Shown here in pieces: positions 46,628-53,957 of a DNA stretch of 64,000 nt. A program made the translations under genes and the position numbers. Under the pieces are notes generated by a model that saw only the letters and a list, made by a program, of their open reading frames with translations, did no database searches and was not told where the DNA came from. The first letter of the stretch is position 1. Each line of letters begins with the position of its first letter. Origin of the DNA: Lentimicrobium sp. (GTDB taxonomy: Bacteria; Bacteroidota; Bacteroidia; Bacteroidales; Lentimicrobiaceae). The DNA lies in contig JAHYJC010000010.1 of assembly GCA_019429275.1 (NCBI GenBank), positions 43,737 through 107,736 of the forward strand, given 5' to 3'.

Positions 46628-47128
46628 GGTCTCGACTCCGCTCGACCACCGGCGACTCCGCTACCCTAGTCCGCAGGTCGAGCGGAGTCGAGACCTAAGG
46701 TAGACAGGCGAAGTCGAGACCTAAGGTAGACAAATACCATTTCCCTCGCAGGTCGAGCGGAGTCGAGACCTAAGGTAGACAGGCTTGGCCGAGACCTAAG
46801 ATAAACAAATGCCCTTTCTCCCGCAGGTCGAGCGGAGTCGAGACCTAAGGTAGACAGGCGAAGTCGAGACCTAAGGTAAACAAATGCCATTTCCTACGCA
46901 GGTCGAGCGGAGTCGAGACCTAAGGTAAACAGGCGAAGTCGAGACCTAAGGTAAACAAATGCCCTTTATCCCGCAGGTCGAGCGGAGTCGAGACCTAAGG
47001 TAGACAGGCGAAGTCGAGACCTAAGGTAAACAAATACCCTTTCTCCCGCAGGTCGAGCGGAGTCGAGACCTAAGGTAAACAGGCGGAGTCGAGACCTAAG
47101 GTAGACAGGCGAAGTCGAGACCTAAGGA
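46628..47128. repeat. 75-bp tandem repeat array with an inverted 20-bp copy at its edge
   Basis: Units starting GCAGGTCGAG occur at 46673, 46748, 46823, 46898, 46973 and 47048: six copies at exactly 75-bp spacing. Each holds two sub-repeats around GTCGAGACCTAAGGTA. At 46628-46647 lies a perfect reverse complement of the unit core GGTCGAGCGGAGTCGAGACC (46675-46694), giving a 20-bp inverted repeat with a 27-nt spacer. The core word is one I recall from intergenic repeats in Bacteroidota. It lies between the divergent hydF and the large ORF at 47342. Confidence 0.93.
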
Positions 47129-47235
47129 AACCCAATGCAATTCCGGCCACCACCTTTCATTTTATCTGATTTTTTTCATCTCTGAAAAAAAAAATCTATT
47201 CTAAGTATAATTTACGCTTTTTTATTGTAAATTTA

Positions 47236-47306
47236 CGACATATATTCAATAATCAAAATATATGTTATTGATTATCAATATATTATATAGTCTTCGGTCA
47301 TGTCCG
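47236..47306. repeat. left imperfect inverted repeat of the 47.2-51.5 kb island
   Basis: Region 47265-47306 (ATTGATTATCAAT, then 18 bp, then CGGTCATGTCCG) matches the reverse complement of 51488-51528: 17 of the first 20 bases, and 11 of 12 at the palindrome-like end. CGACATA at 47236-47242, outside the repeat, recurs outside the right copy. The repeat ends 35 bp before the ATG of the large ORF. Confidence 0.55.
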
Positions 47307-47341
47307 AGCCCCATTGTTAACCTCCTTAAATACATTGTCTT

Positions 47342-50300
47342 ATGGGAAAGCATGAAAGAAGCTTAAGATCAGTCAGATGGTCAGTCCATAAGTTCACAAA
47401 CAATGGCAGAGGTCTTCATCATGGACATATCCCAAAGCAGAAGCTTATAGGTCATCTCTGGCGGAGCATGGAGAGCCATTATCCAGACCATGCGCTGAGA
47501 CAAAAAATACATGCCATTCAATGTAACAAACGTTTCGATGAAGCCCTGGCTCATCTGGCAACACCCAAAGAAACAGTATTCGATAAACGGTTCAGTAGGC
47601 GCATGACGCTTACATTCCATGCATTCAGGCTGGCAGCTTCGTTTTTCCTTACCCTGGTGCTTGGAAATCTTTATGCGGCAGTCGAAAATACTACCTCATT
47701 TTCAACCGCAATGAACCGTATTGCCATCTCGCAACAGATGGCAGCTATTGCTCAAAGTAAATATCATAAAACAGCAGATATTTCCTTTGCTGATTCCATA
47801 TTTGGGAAAGGCAATGGTTTAAAAGCAGGACTTGAAAATATCATTTACATCAACGGAACAGTTAAAGGCAACCCATACAACAACACATTAGAAAACATCA
47901 TATCAGATGCTAAGAATTTATTAAAGCCCGTAGTTAAAGGCGTAAAGAATATCATTATTGGCACGTCCGCGTTAGCAGTTCTCAGTTCATTTAATCCAAA
48001 CAAGGAATTAAAATTTTTAGATCAAAATGTATTTATTCAAGGATCAGGCTATAATTTACCTTTCAATAACAATCCACCAGTAAATGTTAATGTTTATTAT
48101 CTCGGAGAATTAATTGGCAATACCCAAACTAATCCAGACGGCTCATACAATTTAAGCGTGATTTTAACCAAAGTTAGCGATGTCGAGTTACCTGAGTTTA
48201 AAGCATATCCCAATCCTTTCGTGGATTACGCGAATATAGATTTTGTTGCTAATGGCAATACCGTTGTTAGTGTTTTTGACACCAAAGGATCTTTGATAGC
48301 TCAACAAAATCACGATCTTAATAATAATGCTTATACTTTAAACGTGTCCGGTCTTGGCAGAGGTTTGAGTCTTGTTAATATAAAAACAAATAATAATTCT
48401 CAAACCATAAAATTAGTTCAACAAAGCAATAAATATAATCCAAACATAAATCTAAAAGAAAACAGTAACGTAAGTTATAGTAATCCTAAACTAAAAAGCG
48501 GAGCAGTGAGTTCTTCTTCAGAAAACTTAGTTTTTGAATTCACAGCCACAGGACACGAACCACACACAGAGGAACAACCACCACAAACCGACATGATTGT
48601 TGATTACGTTATACAACAAATACCAGAAACCGGTACAAGAAACAAAAACACAAAGACAACTGATCCTTTATTTAATGCAAGAATTCCAGGAGTGAACATA
48701 CAATACCTCAACCCAAATAACAATTCTTTACTCACACAAGGCACAACAAATAATCAAGGAATCTTCACCGGAAGTTTTGAACACGAATACTTCGTGAATT
48801 GGGAAAATCTTAACGACACAGTTTTCACAATTCCAACAATAAAAATTAAAGCAACCCGAACTAATTACCAAAATACTCAAATAAACACTTCAAATAACGC
48901 AAACTCAGTTTTATTAGAAATGACACAAATACCACAAAACAAAAACGCACAAATAAACGGAACCGTAAAAGACACACAAACCAACCCAATACAAAACGCC
49001 AACGTAAAAATAAAACACGAAAACACCGAATACACAACAACACAAACAACAAACACAGGAACATTCCAAACAAACATGAACTACACAGAATACACAAACC
49101 CCGAAAACAACCAAGAAAAAATCACAACACCCCCAAACATACACGCAGAAATAAACAAAGAAGGATACCAAACCACAACAACCACACCAAGAAACCTCGA
49201 AGACATCATAAACTTCGGCGAAATCACAATGCAAGCAGAACAAATAAACCTAAACTTCACATTCAAACCACTAACAATCACAGGAGACGCACAACACCCA
49301 GAAAACAAATACAAAATAAAATTCGGAAACCACACAGAAACAATCATCATAGGAAACCAAGAAGAAATAAACGTAAATATAACAACAGAAACAAATGATG
49401 ATTATTTCAAAATCTGGATCGAACCACCACTAAGCCCCAACCCAGAACTCGCAAACCAAAACACACCAATATACAACGAACTCGTAGCATTCACAAACCA
49501 AAACAGACCCGGACTAGAAACCGCATTCACAAACAACAACATGACACTAAGAAGAACAAAAACAACAGAACCATTCGACACACTATACGTAAACACCACA
49601 CTCGTAAACAACAAACACAACCTAGAAATACTCGCAATGTATAACTACTTCGAACACCCAACACAAGGAATCCTACACACAAACAACGACACACTAAGAA
49701 AAATAACAGCAAATAAATCAAGCGGATACATATGTCAACATCAACCATACATAGAAAACGGAGACACAATCGTAGCCAAATTCCAAATATTCATGATGCC
49801 CTTCGACATAATAACAGGAATACCAGACCCTCAAGTAGTTACAGATACTTGGTATTACGGATTGAACAAAAGCATAGAAGCAAGCGTTAGAAATGACGGA
49901 CAACCAACAATAGAATACGAAATACACACAATAAACTCAATACAAGACCCATTATACATAGAAGCACAAAACAGAAACCCACAATTCAGAAACACCATGA
50001 GAATAGTTTCAGACAGCAACATAACAATGGCAGTAAACAGCACAAGCTTTACATCAGGATTCACAATTAGTAGTGGTTCAGCAAGAGGACCACCAACAAT
50101 ACCCGGAGTGGGTCAAGTTATTGAAGAAGTGTATGAAGGATGGTTCGCAATGGCCGACCCTCCAGGAACAAGCTCAGGCGCATACTTATTATACTCTGCT
50201 GGAGATTCAACAACAATAAATCACATAGGAAAAGCATTAATATTATACAGAAACCAATTAAAAAAAGGAACAAGAATAAATATACTAACACAAACAAAAC

Positions 50301-50353
50301 AAACAACAACATCTACAAAAAACCAAGAAATAATCTACGAATACAAAGAATAA
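47342..50353 (+). CDS. large exported-type protein with an internal T9SS-like domain and an A/C-biased Ig-like C-terminal half
   Basis: A 1003-codon ORF of unknown function. A good signal-peptide-like segment (LTFHAFRLAASFFLTLVLGN) starts at residue 90, so initiation at the ATG at 47603 is possible; the first 87 residues are basic and unlike an exported N-terminus. Residues about 282-365 resemble a T9SS sorting domain (FKAYPNPFVDYANIDFVANG; GSLIAQQNHDL; GRGLSLVNIKTNN), but in the middle of the protein. From about 540 there is a carboxypeptidase-regulatory-like Ig repeat (NGTVKDTQTNPIQNANVKIK), then Asn/Thr-rich beta sequence to the end. Codons 48911-49375 end only in A or C, apart from three ATG. 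The first third has ordinary composition. It could be a fusion or a transferred gene; product and location beyond likely export are not known. Confidence 0.6.
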   Translation: MGKHERSLRSVRWSVHKFTNNGRGLHHGHIPKQKLIGHLWRSMESHYPDHALRQKIHAIQCNKRFDEALAHLATPKETVFDKRFSRRMTLTFHAFRLAASFFLTLVLGNLYAAVENTTSFSTAMNRIAISQQMAAIAQSKYHKTADISFADSIFGKGNGLKAGLENIIYINGTVKGNPYNNTLENIISDAKNLLKPVVKGVKNIIIGTSALAVLSSFNPNKELKFLDQNVFIQGSGYNLPFNNNPPVNVNVYYLGELIGNTQTNPDGSYNLSVILTKVSDVELPEFKAYPNPFVDYANIDFVANGNTVVSVFDTKGSLIAQQNHDLNNNAYTLNVSGLGRGLSLVNIKTNNNSQTIKLVQQSNKYNPNINLKENSNVSYSNPKLKSGAVSSSSENLVFEFTATGHEPHTEEQPPQTDMIVDYVIQQIPETGTRNKNTKTTDPLFNARIPGVNIQYLNPNNNSLLTQGTTNNQGIFTGSFEHEYFVNWENLNDTVFTIPTIKIKATRTNYQNTQINTSNNANSVLLEMTQIPQNKNAQINGTVKDTQTNPIQNANVKIKHENTEYTTTQTTNTGTFQTNMNYTEYTNPENNQEKITTPPNIHAEINKEGYQTTTTTPRNLEDIINFGEITMQAEQINLNFTFKPLTITGDAQHPENKYKIKFGNHTETIIIGNQEEINVNITTETNDDYFKIWIEPPLSPNPELANQNTPIYNELVAFTNQNRPGLETAFTNNNMTLRRTKTTEPFDTLYVNTTLVNNKHNLEILAMYNYFEHPTQGILHTNNDTLRKITANKSSGYICQHQPYIENGDTIVAKFQIFMMPFDIITGIPDPQVVTDTWYYGLNKSIEASVRNDGQPTIEYEIHTINSIQDPLYIEAQNRNPQFRNTMRIVSDSNITMAVNSTSFTSGFTISSGSARGPPTIPGVGQVIEEVYEGWFAMADPPGTSSGAYLLYSAGDSTTINHIGKALILYRNQLKKGTRINILTQTKQTTTSTKNQEIIYEYKE

Positions 50354-50359
50354 AAAAAA

Positions 50360-51481
50360 TTATTCAGCACCAAAAATCTTAACATTCTCATCCACAATAT
50401 AAAAACCAAAAGTACCCATAGCAAATACAGGACAACAAGCCTCACTACTCGAAACACCAAGAACAGTTCTTATGTTAGGCAAATAACTCTGACACCAATT
50501 GTAAGATCCATCATAAAAACTATTTAACCACTCAAATTGTTGATTAAAAAAATTAAAAATACAAAAAAAATCAGAACCCAAACCACACACTTGGAAAGGC
50601 GAACATTCCATAAACACAAAATCATAGTAAGTACCCGCAGGACAACAAAAACCCGGCGGAATAGAAGAATCATCATTAAAACCATAACTACAATAAAAAG
50701 ACTGATTCACAACAGGAAACATTTCAGGATTTTCAGAATCTGGACCCACACAAGAATCATTGAAAATAGGCTCAAACGTAGAAGGATCATAACCAATAAC
50801 ACAATTACTCGCAGTCTGAAAATTACCAGGAATAGGATCAGGATCACACTGCTGAGGAGACTGAGAAACAAAATCACCAGACAAAGGATCAACATAAGTC
50901 CTCGGATGACACTCAGGATCAGCACAATCAATAAAACCATTACCATTATTATCAACACCATCGGCGCAGTTTTCTGGTGTGGGTGCTATTGGTTCGGATT
51001 TGCAACATACTTGTTTGGTAAATGTGTTAGCGAATGGAAAATTAGGAGTGTTGCAATCTGCGATGTGTGAGCTGTCTACTCTGCCTGTTTCAGAGCCTAT
51101 TCTGCAACCTGCAGTTTCGCAGACTTTAAATAAACATATTTCATTGTTAGTTAAGTCACAATTTTTTTTTAAAAAACAAGGGTCGTTGAATCCCATTTGG
51201 ATAGTTTTTCCTGTGCTTATTGTGCTGTTACTGGAAACATGACCTTGAATTAAAGAACCATCAGAACCATACCTGAAACTAAAACCACAAGTATTTTTAT
51301 TAATAAGATTTTTACAGCATAAAGTATTTGTAAAATTAGTAGTAACATTCTCCGTAAAATGCCCGTCGTTACTAACCCAACCAAATGCTTGGTATTCTCC
51401 TGTACATGTCCATCCATAAACAATTATACAATCACTTATATTTTGAGTTCAAGGATAAGGATATCCTGGAGTATCATTCAT
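50360..51481 (-). pseudogene. cysteine-rich repeat protein, N-terminus broken by an in-frame TGA
   Basis: From 51196 to 50360 a 278-residue ORF is open. The same frame is coding-like back to 51448 (CIIVYGWTCTGEYQAFGW; NFTNTLCCKNLINKNTCG), then meets TGA at 51449-51451, preceded by an ATG at 51481 with only MNDTPGYPYP. Repeated features: NFTNTLCCKN and, later, HIADCNTPNFPFANTFTKQV followed by CCK; ENCADGVDNNGNGFIDCADP followed by EC; and FCCPAGTYYD. No signal peptide is left, so the 5' end is probably lost. Similar CC and CxDGxDNxGxGxxDCxDPxC modules are, from memory, frequent in DPANN archaeal surface proteins. It converges on the large ORF with 6 bp between their stops. Confidence 0.6.
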
Positions 51482-51487
51482 AATGTT

Positions 51488-51561
51488 CGGTCATGACCGG
51501 GTTTGTTTAATATAATGATTATCAATGATTTAAATAAGTAATATTGATCTTGTTCGACATA
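51488..51561. repeat. right imperfect inverted repeat of the island
   Basis: Region 51488-51528 starts with the perfect 12-bp palindrome CGGTCATGACCG and ends with ATGATTATCAATGA, the inverted partner of 47265-47306. CGACATA at 51555-51561 lies outside it in the same orientation as the left copy. Confidence 0.55.
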
Positions 51562-51655
51562 CAGAATAAAATACATAGTAAAATTTTAGCTATGCAGAAT
51601 AAAATCCCGGTTCCTTTTGAGAAAAGTTCACGTAGTTTGCTTGGTGGATATTTTA
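51562..51655. other. AT-rich spacer outside the island's right end
   Basis: Nothing recognised here. It is part of a 425-bp stretch (51482-51906) without a gene; the rest of that stretch holds the right inverted repeat and the operator-like repeats listed separately. Confidence 0.4.
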
Positions 51656-51711
51656 TACTAATTGGTAATTAGTAAATTAAGTATTTCACACCAATTAGTA
51701 ATTAGTGCCAG
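51656..51711. promoter_or_regulatory. 11-bp inverted repeat upstream of the ATPase-parB pair
   Basis: TACTAATTGGT (51656-51666) and ACCAATTAGTA (51690-51700) are a perfect inverted pair, with additional AATTAGTAA words between and after. It resembles the direct repeats 120 bp downstream, so both may bind the same protein. Confidence 0.45.
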
Positions 51712-51813
51712 GCAGGAGTTGATTTATACTGTAATGGTTTTAAAACTGATATTAAACTGTTGTAAATTGATATTTTTATATCGTTATATACCTGTTTTTC
51801 AGTATTTTAAAAA

Positions 51814-51882
51814 ACTAACCGATTGGTTAGTAACCAATTGGTTAGTAACTAGTTGGTTAGTTGAAAAATTATCTTATATTTG
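51814..51882 (+). promoter_or_regulatory. 15-bp iteron array overlapping a promoter
   Basis: GGTTAGT recurs at 51825, 51840 and 51855, exactly 15 bp apart, within units TTGGTTAGTAAC(C/T)A(A/G). An ACTAACC at 51814-51820 makes an inverted pair with the first. The promoter is TTG (51853-51855), 19 bp, TATATTTG (51875-51882), so the -33 element lies inside the third repeat. The ATG follows 24 bp after the -7 element. A bound protein could repress or activate the operon; the operon's own products are candidates. Confidence 0.6.
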
Positions 51883-51906
51883 CATTAAACAAAACTACGA
51901 ATTATC

Positions 51907-53046
51907 ATGAATAACAATGAAAGCCCTTTTATATTTGGCAGGAAAGCAACCGGAAACAGTTTTACTGACAGGGAAAAAGAAACTGAAAGGCTATTGTCAA
52001 ATTTCAGGAACCGGGTTAATACTGTACTGATCTCCCCGAGACGGTGGGGTAAATCATCCTTGGTCAAAAAAGCCGGCGATTTAACAAACAGCGAAATCAT
52101 CAAGGTTATTTATATCGATGCCTTCAATTTGCGCGATGCAGGTGAATTCTACACTATGATGGCTACTGAAGTAATAAAAGGCACATCCAATAAGATAGAG
52201 ACTTGGGTTGAGTATGTTAAGAGATTCTTTTCACATTTGTCGCCGCGGTTCTCGTTTGGGACCGACCCATTTACTTCGTTTGAATTGTCGTTTGAGATGG
52301 ATTCAGTGGAAAGAAACTATCAGGAAATACTTGAATTGCCTGAAAAAATAGCAATTGATAAAAAGATCAGGTTGGTTATTTGTATTGATGAATTTCAGAA
52401 TACTGCCAATTTTAGTGAATCGGCCTTGTTTCACAAACGGCTGCGCACTGCCTGGCAAAACCAGCAGATGGTTACTTATTGCATCTATGGCAGCAAACAG
52501 CACATGATGTCGGCGCTTTTCGAAAAACAATCTATGCCATTTTATAAATTTGGTGAAACTTTTCATATTGGTAAAATTTCTAATTTAGATTGGGTTTCAT
52601 TCATCACAAATCAGTTTCAACACACTGGTAAGTCGATTGACAACTCTATGGCTCAGAAAATAGCATCAGCGGTTAAATGTCATTCCTACTATGTGCAGCA
52701 ATTGTCGCATCTTGTTTGGCAGCGTACAACAAATAAGGCTAATGAGGATATACTAATAGCAGCACTTGATGATCTTTTATCACAGAATGCAATGCTTTAC
52801 CAGCGTGATACCGAAATGCTTAGCGAAACCCAACTTAACTTTATGAAAGCGCTGGCATCGGGCATTACCCGTGGTTTCAGCAGCCAGAAAAACTTGCTTA
52901 AATTTAAGTTAGGCAGTTCCGCGAATGTAAGCAAGCTCAGAAAGGCACTGGTTGAAAAAGAATTAGTTGAAACTCAAGGGAAGGATACCGAATTTCTGGA
53001 TCCTGCCTATGAATTGTGGTTTGTTCGTGAAATACTAAAAAAATAA
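51907..53046 (+). CDS. ATPase_2-like AAA/STAND-type P-loop ATPase
   Basis: A 379-residue ATPase. The N-terminal FIFGRKATGNSFTDREKETE is typical of this Bacteroidota group. Walker A is ISPRRWGKSSLVKKA (42-56), where serine replaces the usual first glycine. Walker B is LVICIDEFQN near 156-165, followed by YCIYGSKQHMM as a sensor-like strand. The C-terminal region from about 300 looks like a winged helix (LRKALVEKELVETQGK, then DTEFLDPAYELWFVREI). Biochemical role unknown; family members are often accessory or mobile genes. It is followed 18 bp later by a ParB-like gene and preceded by a repeat-containing promoter, so the two probably form a regulated unit. Confidence 0.75.
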   Translation: MNNNESPFIFGRKATGNSFTDREKETERLLSNFRNRVNTVLISPRRWGKSSLVKKAGDLTNSEIIKVIYIDAFNLRDAGEFYTMMATEVIKGTSNKIETWVEYVKRFFSHLSPRFSFGTDPFTSFELSFEMDSVERNYQEILELPEKIAIDKKIRLVICIDEFQNTANFSESALFHKRLRTAWQNQQMVTYCIYGSKQHMMSALFEKQSMPFYKFGETFHIGKISNLDWVSFITNQFQHTGKSIDNSMAQKIASAVKCHSYYVQQLSHLVWQRTTNKANEDILIAALDDLLSQNAMLYQRDTEMLSETQLNFMKALASGITRGFSSQKNLLKFKLGSSANVSKLRKALVEKELVETQGKDTEFLDPAYELWFVREILKK

Positions 53047-53064
53047 CAAGTAAAATTCTATACA

Positions 53065-53883
53065 ATGGACGAAAACACCCCAAAAAACAAAGATCTTACC
53101 ATATTCCTGAAACTAACCGATCTGAAAGACTCACCCTGGCAATCGAGGTTCGAGGACATTACCGCTCAAAAAGGCACTCCCTCAAAACTCCAGAACATTG
53201 ATGAACTGGCAGTAAGCATTGATAAGACCGGCCTGATACAGCCCATCATCGTTCGTCCGGTAGAAGGTGGATATGAAGTCATTGATGGCCACCGACGCAT
53301 TGAGGCCATGCGAAAGCTCGGCAGGGGACAAATCCTGGCCATTGTAAGGGATGTAAATGACCGTGATGCACAGATTATGCATGTGATAGGCAATCTGCAG
53401 CGCAAGAACCTTAAGCCGATTGAACTGGCACTCACCTATCAGAAGATGCTTGATTCCGGAATTTTCAAAGACAAACGAGAACTTTCAAAAGCCATCGGAA
53501 AAGATGAAACGTATATTGGTGATCTGCTTTCCACCCTTCAACTCGATAGCCGGATTATTGAGGATTTAGCAAAAAACAACCTTATCAAAGACCTCAGGCT
53601 GTTGCGGTTGATCAGGCTATATAAGCCTGTCGATAAAAACGGCGTGTCTGAAGCTCAATGGGAACTATACAGAAAAGTGTTGTTCACCAAGATGAGTCGC
53701 AAGGAACTGGCCATACTGCTGAAAAAACCTTCGAACAATCCTGCTGTTAAAACATGGAAAATGAAGCAGGGCCATAAAAAAGTCACAATAAACCTTGAAA
53801 CCGGCATTCTTGATAAGGTTAAGAAGGACAAACTCATGAAACTGATCGCGGAAAAGATGCAGGAAATCAGCGATTCGCTCTGA
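53065..53883 (+). CDS. ParB/Spo0J-family DNA-binding protein without a ParA partner
   Basis: A 272-residue protein with a ParB N-terminal nuclease-like/CTPase fold (IDELAVSIDKTGLIQPIIVR near 45-64; VIDGHRRIEAMRKLG near 72-86, with the GHRR of the CTP-binding pocket; VIGNLQRKNLKPIELA near 106-121), then a helix-turn-helix region about 128-165 (LSKAIGKDETYIGDLLSTLQ) and a basic C-terminal tail. Such proteins bind parS-like sites and can spread by sliding clamps. No ParA ATPase gene is present; the upstream ATPase is not of the ParA type. The C-terminal domain differs from chromosomal ParB, favouring a regulatory or element-borne role. Confidence 0.85.
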   Translation: MDENTPKNKDLTIFLKLTDLKDSPWQSRFEDITAQKGTPSKLQNIDELAVSIDKTGLIQPIIVRPVEGGYEVIDGHRRIEAMRKLGRGQILAIVRDVNDRDAQIMHVIGNLQRKNLKPIELALTYQKMLDSGIFKDKRELSKAIGKDETYIGDLLSTLQLDSRIIEDLAKNNLIKDLRLLRLIRLYKPVDKNGVSEAQWELYRKVLFTKMSRKELAILLKKPSNNPAVKTWKMKQGHKKVTINLETGILDKVKKDKLMKLIAEKMQEISDSL

Positions 53884-53892
53884 AAAATCAGC

Positions 53893-53900
53893 TACTTTTG
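53893..53900 (+). promoter_or_regulatory. candidate -7 promoter element for phoH
   Basis: Reads TACTTTTG 57 bp ahead of the phoH ATG, just after the parB-like stop. The -33 position has no clear TTG. Confidence 0.35.
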
Positions 53901-53957
53901 CTGTGTGCCATCGGGTAAAACATTTACTTCATGATGTTATTACAATTTTGAATTTTT

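Noticed and set aside
46666..46890. Minus-strand ORF with a 25-residue repeated peptide
   Set aside because: It exists because the 75-bp repeat is a multiple of three. It has no signal, no conserved start, and the units outside it break the frame.
46628..47128. CRISPR array
   Set aside because: Whole 75-bp units are near-identical, including the segments between the core words, so there are no unique spacers, and no cas genes are nearby.
48861..50312. Several minus-strand ORFs rich in Cys, Val, Phe and Leu under the large ORF
   Set aside because: They are antisense shadows: a plus strand made of A and C has few stops when read backwards. None shows a domain or a good start.
50955..50980. 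Inversion breakpoint of a phase-variable segment at the skew switch
   Set aside because: The reading frame and protein motifs run straight through the switch, and only a 6-bp inverted repeat is present.
50537..51070. Basic Arg/Thr/Ile-rich plus-strand ORF opposite the cysteine-rich gene
   Set aside because: Composition is what A/C-rich DNA gives in the wrong frame; the minus-strand frame has organised cysteine motifs.
47342..51481. Diversity-generating retroelement as cause of the A/C bias
   Set aside because: No reverse transcriptase, template/variable repeat pair or accessory gene is present, and the bias is in synonymous positions instead of targeted residues.
47236..51561. Classical insertion sequence
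   Set aside because: No transposase-like ORF lies between the inverted repeats; at most it is a non-autonomous or decayed unit.
51662..51910. 82-codon ORF with repeated WLVT residues
   Set aside because: It translates the 15-bp iterons in the promoter region and ends inside the ATPase gene.
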